From NCBI GenBank assembly GCA_963514095.1, contig CAUPSS010000223.1, forward strand, positions 372,001-436,000: a DNA stretch of 64,000 nt, read 5' to 3'. The position numbers were made by a program, and so were the translations under genes. Of the stretch, positions 63,001 to 64,000 are shown one piece after another. The DNA comes from Eutrigla gurnardus (Eukaryota; Chordata; Actinopteri; Perciformes; Triglidae). Every line of letters starts with the position of its first letter. The first letter of the stretch is position 1. The notes below the pieces were generated by a model. That model was not told where the DNA came from and ran no database searches. It saw only the letters and a list, made by a program, of their open reading frames with translations.

Positions 63001-64000
63001 GACATGTAGAGACAGACAGGTGACCAGTCTATCACAGGGAGACATGTAGAGACAGACAGGTAACCAGTCTATCACAGGGAGACATGTAGAGACAGACAGG
63101 TAACCAGTCTATCACAGGGCTGACATGTAGAGACAGACAGGTAACCAGTCTATCACAGGGAGACATGTAGAGACAGACAGGTAACCAGTCTATCACAGGG
63201 AGACATGTACAGACAGACAGGTAACCAGTCTATCACAGGGCTGACATGTAGAGACAGACAGGTAACCAGTCTATCACAGGGCTGACATGTAGAGACAGAC
63301 AGGTAACCAGTCTATCATAGGGCTGACATGTAGAGACAGACAGGTAACCAGTCTATCACATGGAGACATGTGGAGACAGACAGGTAACCAGTCTATCACA
63401 GGGAGACATGTAGAGACAGACAGGTAACCAGTCTATCACAGGGAGACATGTAGAGACCGACAGGTAACCAGTCTATCACAGGGGTACATGTAGAGACAGA
63501 CAGGTAACCAGTCTATCACAGGGGGACATGTAGAGACAGACAGGTAACCAGTCTATCACAGGGAGACATGTAGAGACAGACAGGTAACCAGTCTATCACA
63601 GGGAGACATGTAGAGACAGACAGGTAACCAGTCTATCACAGGGGGACATGTAGAGACAGACAGGTAACCAGTCTATCACAGGGAGACATGTAGAGACAGA
63701 CAGGTAACCAGTCTATCACAGGGAGACATGTAGAGACAGACAGGTAACCAGTCTATCACAGGGAGACATGTAAAGACAGACAGGTAACCAGTCTATCACA
63801 GGGAGACATGTAGAGACAGACAGGTGACCAGTCTATCACAGGGAGACATGTAGAGACAGACAGGTAACCAGTCTATCACAGGGCGACATGTAGAGACAGA
63901 CAGGTAACCAGTCTATCACAGGGAGACATGTAGAGACAGACAGGTAACCAGTCTATCACAGGGAGACATGTACAGACAGACAGGTAACCAGTCTATCACA

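Larger units (their letters stand above)
31515..64000 (-). repeat. Right satellite array, same family in reverse complement
   Basis: The same unit family continues to the end of the window, but every unit is now reverse complemented: GGTAACCAGTCTATCAC, a linker such as AGGGAG, then ACATGTAGAGACAGACA. The purine-rich strand is therefore on +. Linkers correspond one to one with the left array (AGGGAGAC, AGGGGGAC, ATGGAGAC, AGGGCTGAC, CGGGGCCGAC, ATGGGGCCGAC, AGGGGTAC). This half has variants I did not see on the left, such as GTCAATCAC, GACAAGTAG, GACATATAG and ACAAACAGG. It also has a more regular higher-order organisation. The array continues past base 64000. Confidence 0.97.

Noticed and set aside
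1..64000. CRISPR array
   Set aside because: The regular ~40-bp period looks superficially similar, but there are no unique spacers between repeats. The whole unit repeats, and no cas genes are present.
1..64000. Centromeric alpha satellite with CENP-B box
   Set aside because: The unit is 40-41 bp rather than about 171 bp, and no sequence resembling the CENP-B box core is in it. A centromeric role cannot be excluded but has no direct support.
1..64000. Telomeric repeat array
   Set aside because: No TTAGGG, TTTAGGG or TTAGG runs on either strand.
31515..64000. Right half as an exact mirrored assembly artefact of the left half
   Set aside because: Marker variants and higher-order periods differ between the halves, so a straightforward mirrored copy is excluded. 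A chimeric join between two real segments is not excluded.
1..64000. A novel protein-based or RNA-based defence or mobile system
   Set aside because: There is no unique sequence in which genes could lie. The only unusual biology visible is the satellite's own architecture and its inversion.

Overview
The whole 64 kb is one tandem-repeat (satellite/minisatellite) array. I find no gene, RNA gene, mobile element, CRISPR array or stretch of unique sequence in it. The basic unit is about 40 bp. It has a near-invariant body (GTGATAGACTGG, then TTACC or TCACC, then CTGTCTGTCTCT, then ACATGT) and a short variable linker that makes the unit 40 or 41 bp. The array runs off both ends of the window, so its true size is unknown. 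At about 40.3 bp per unit the window holds roughly 1,590 units. Uninterrupted simple satellite on this scale points to a eukaryotic, probably animal, chromosome assembled from long reads. A vertebrate such as a teleost fish is plausible, but the sequence does not establish it.

Layout. Positions 1-31514 carry the repeat with the pyrimidine-rich strand on +. At about 31511-31524 the orientation flips within one unit, and 31515-64000 carries the same family in reverse complement up to the right edge. The flip is a head-to-head inverted junction: two 10-bp perfect inverted arms around a 9-bp spacer, with the 4 bp AGAC shared by both orientations. Marker units lie in the same relative order on both arms when each is read 5'->3' on the pyrimidine-rich strand. 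Each half also has private variants, so the right half is not simply a mirror copy of the left.

Higher-order structure. Rare marker variants recur at fixed offsets and show nested block duplications. The left half has offsets of 802/842, 4075, 5162, 4840, 3108, 4437, 1493, 4237, 684, 443, 243, 1130, 6319 and 9215 bp. The right half starts with a regular ~1930-bp higher-order repeat (31.5-42.0 kb). It then becomes a mosaic with offsets of 5231, 6117, 8977, 2255, 7891, 5636, 6561, 14452 and 3379 bp. These are additive (2255 + 5636 = 7891; 7891 + 6561 = 14452; 4075 + 1087 = 5162), as expected from repeated unequal exchange or block amplification.

Coding potential. The open frames of 66-108 codons all read through the repeat itself, on the pyrimidine-rich strand only (+ on the left, - on the right). 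They open only where 40- and 41-bp units combine so that the TGATAG double stop falls out of frame. I annotate none as a gene. All offsets were measured by eye from marker positions, and block ends are good to about one unit (40 bp).
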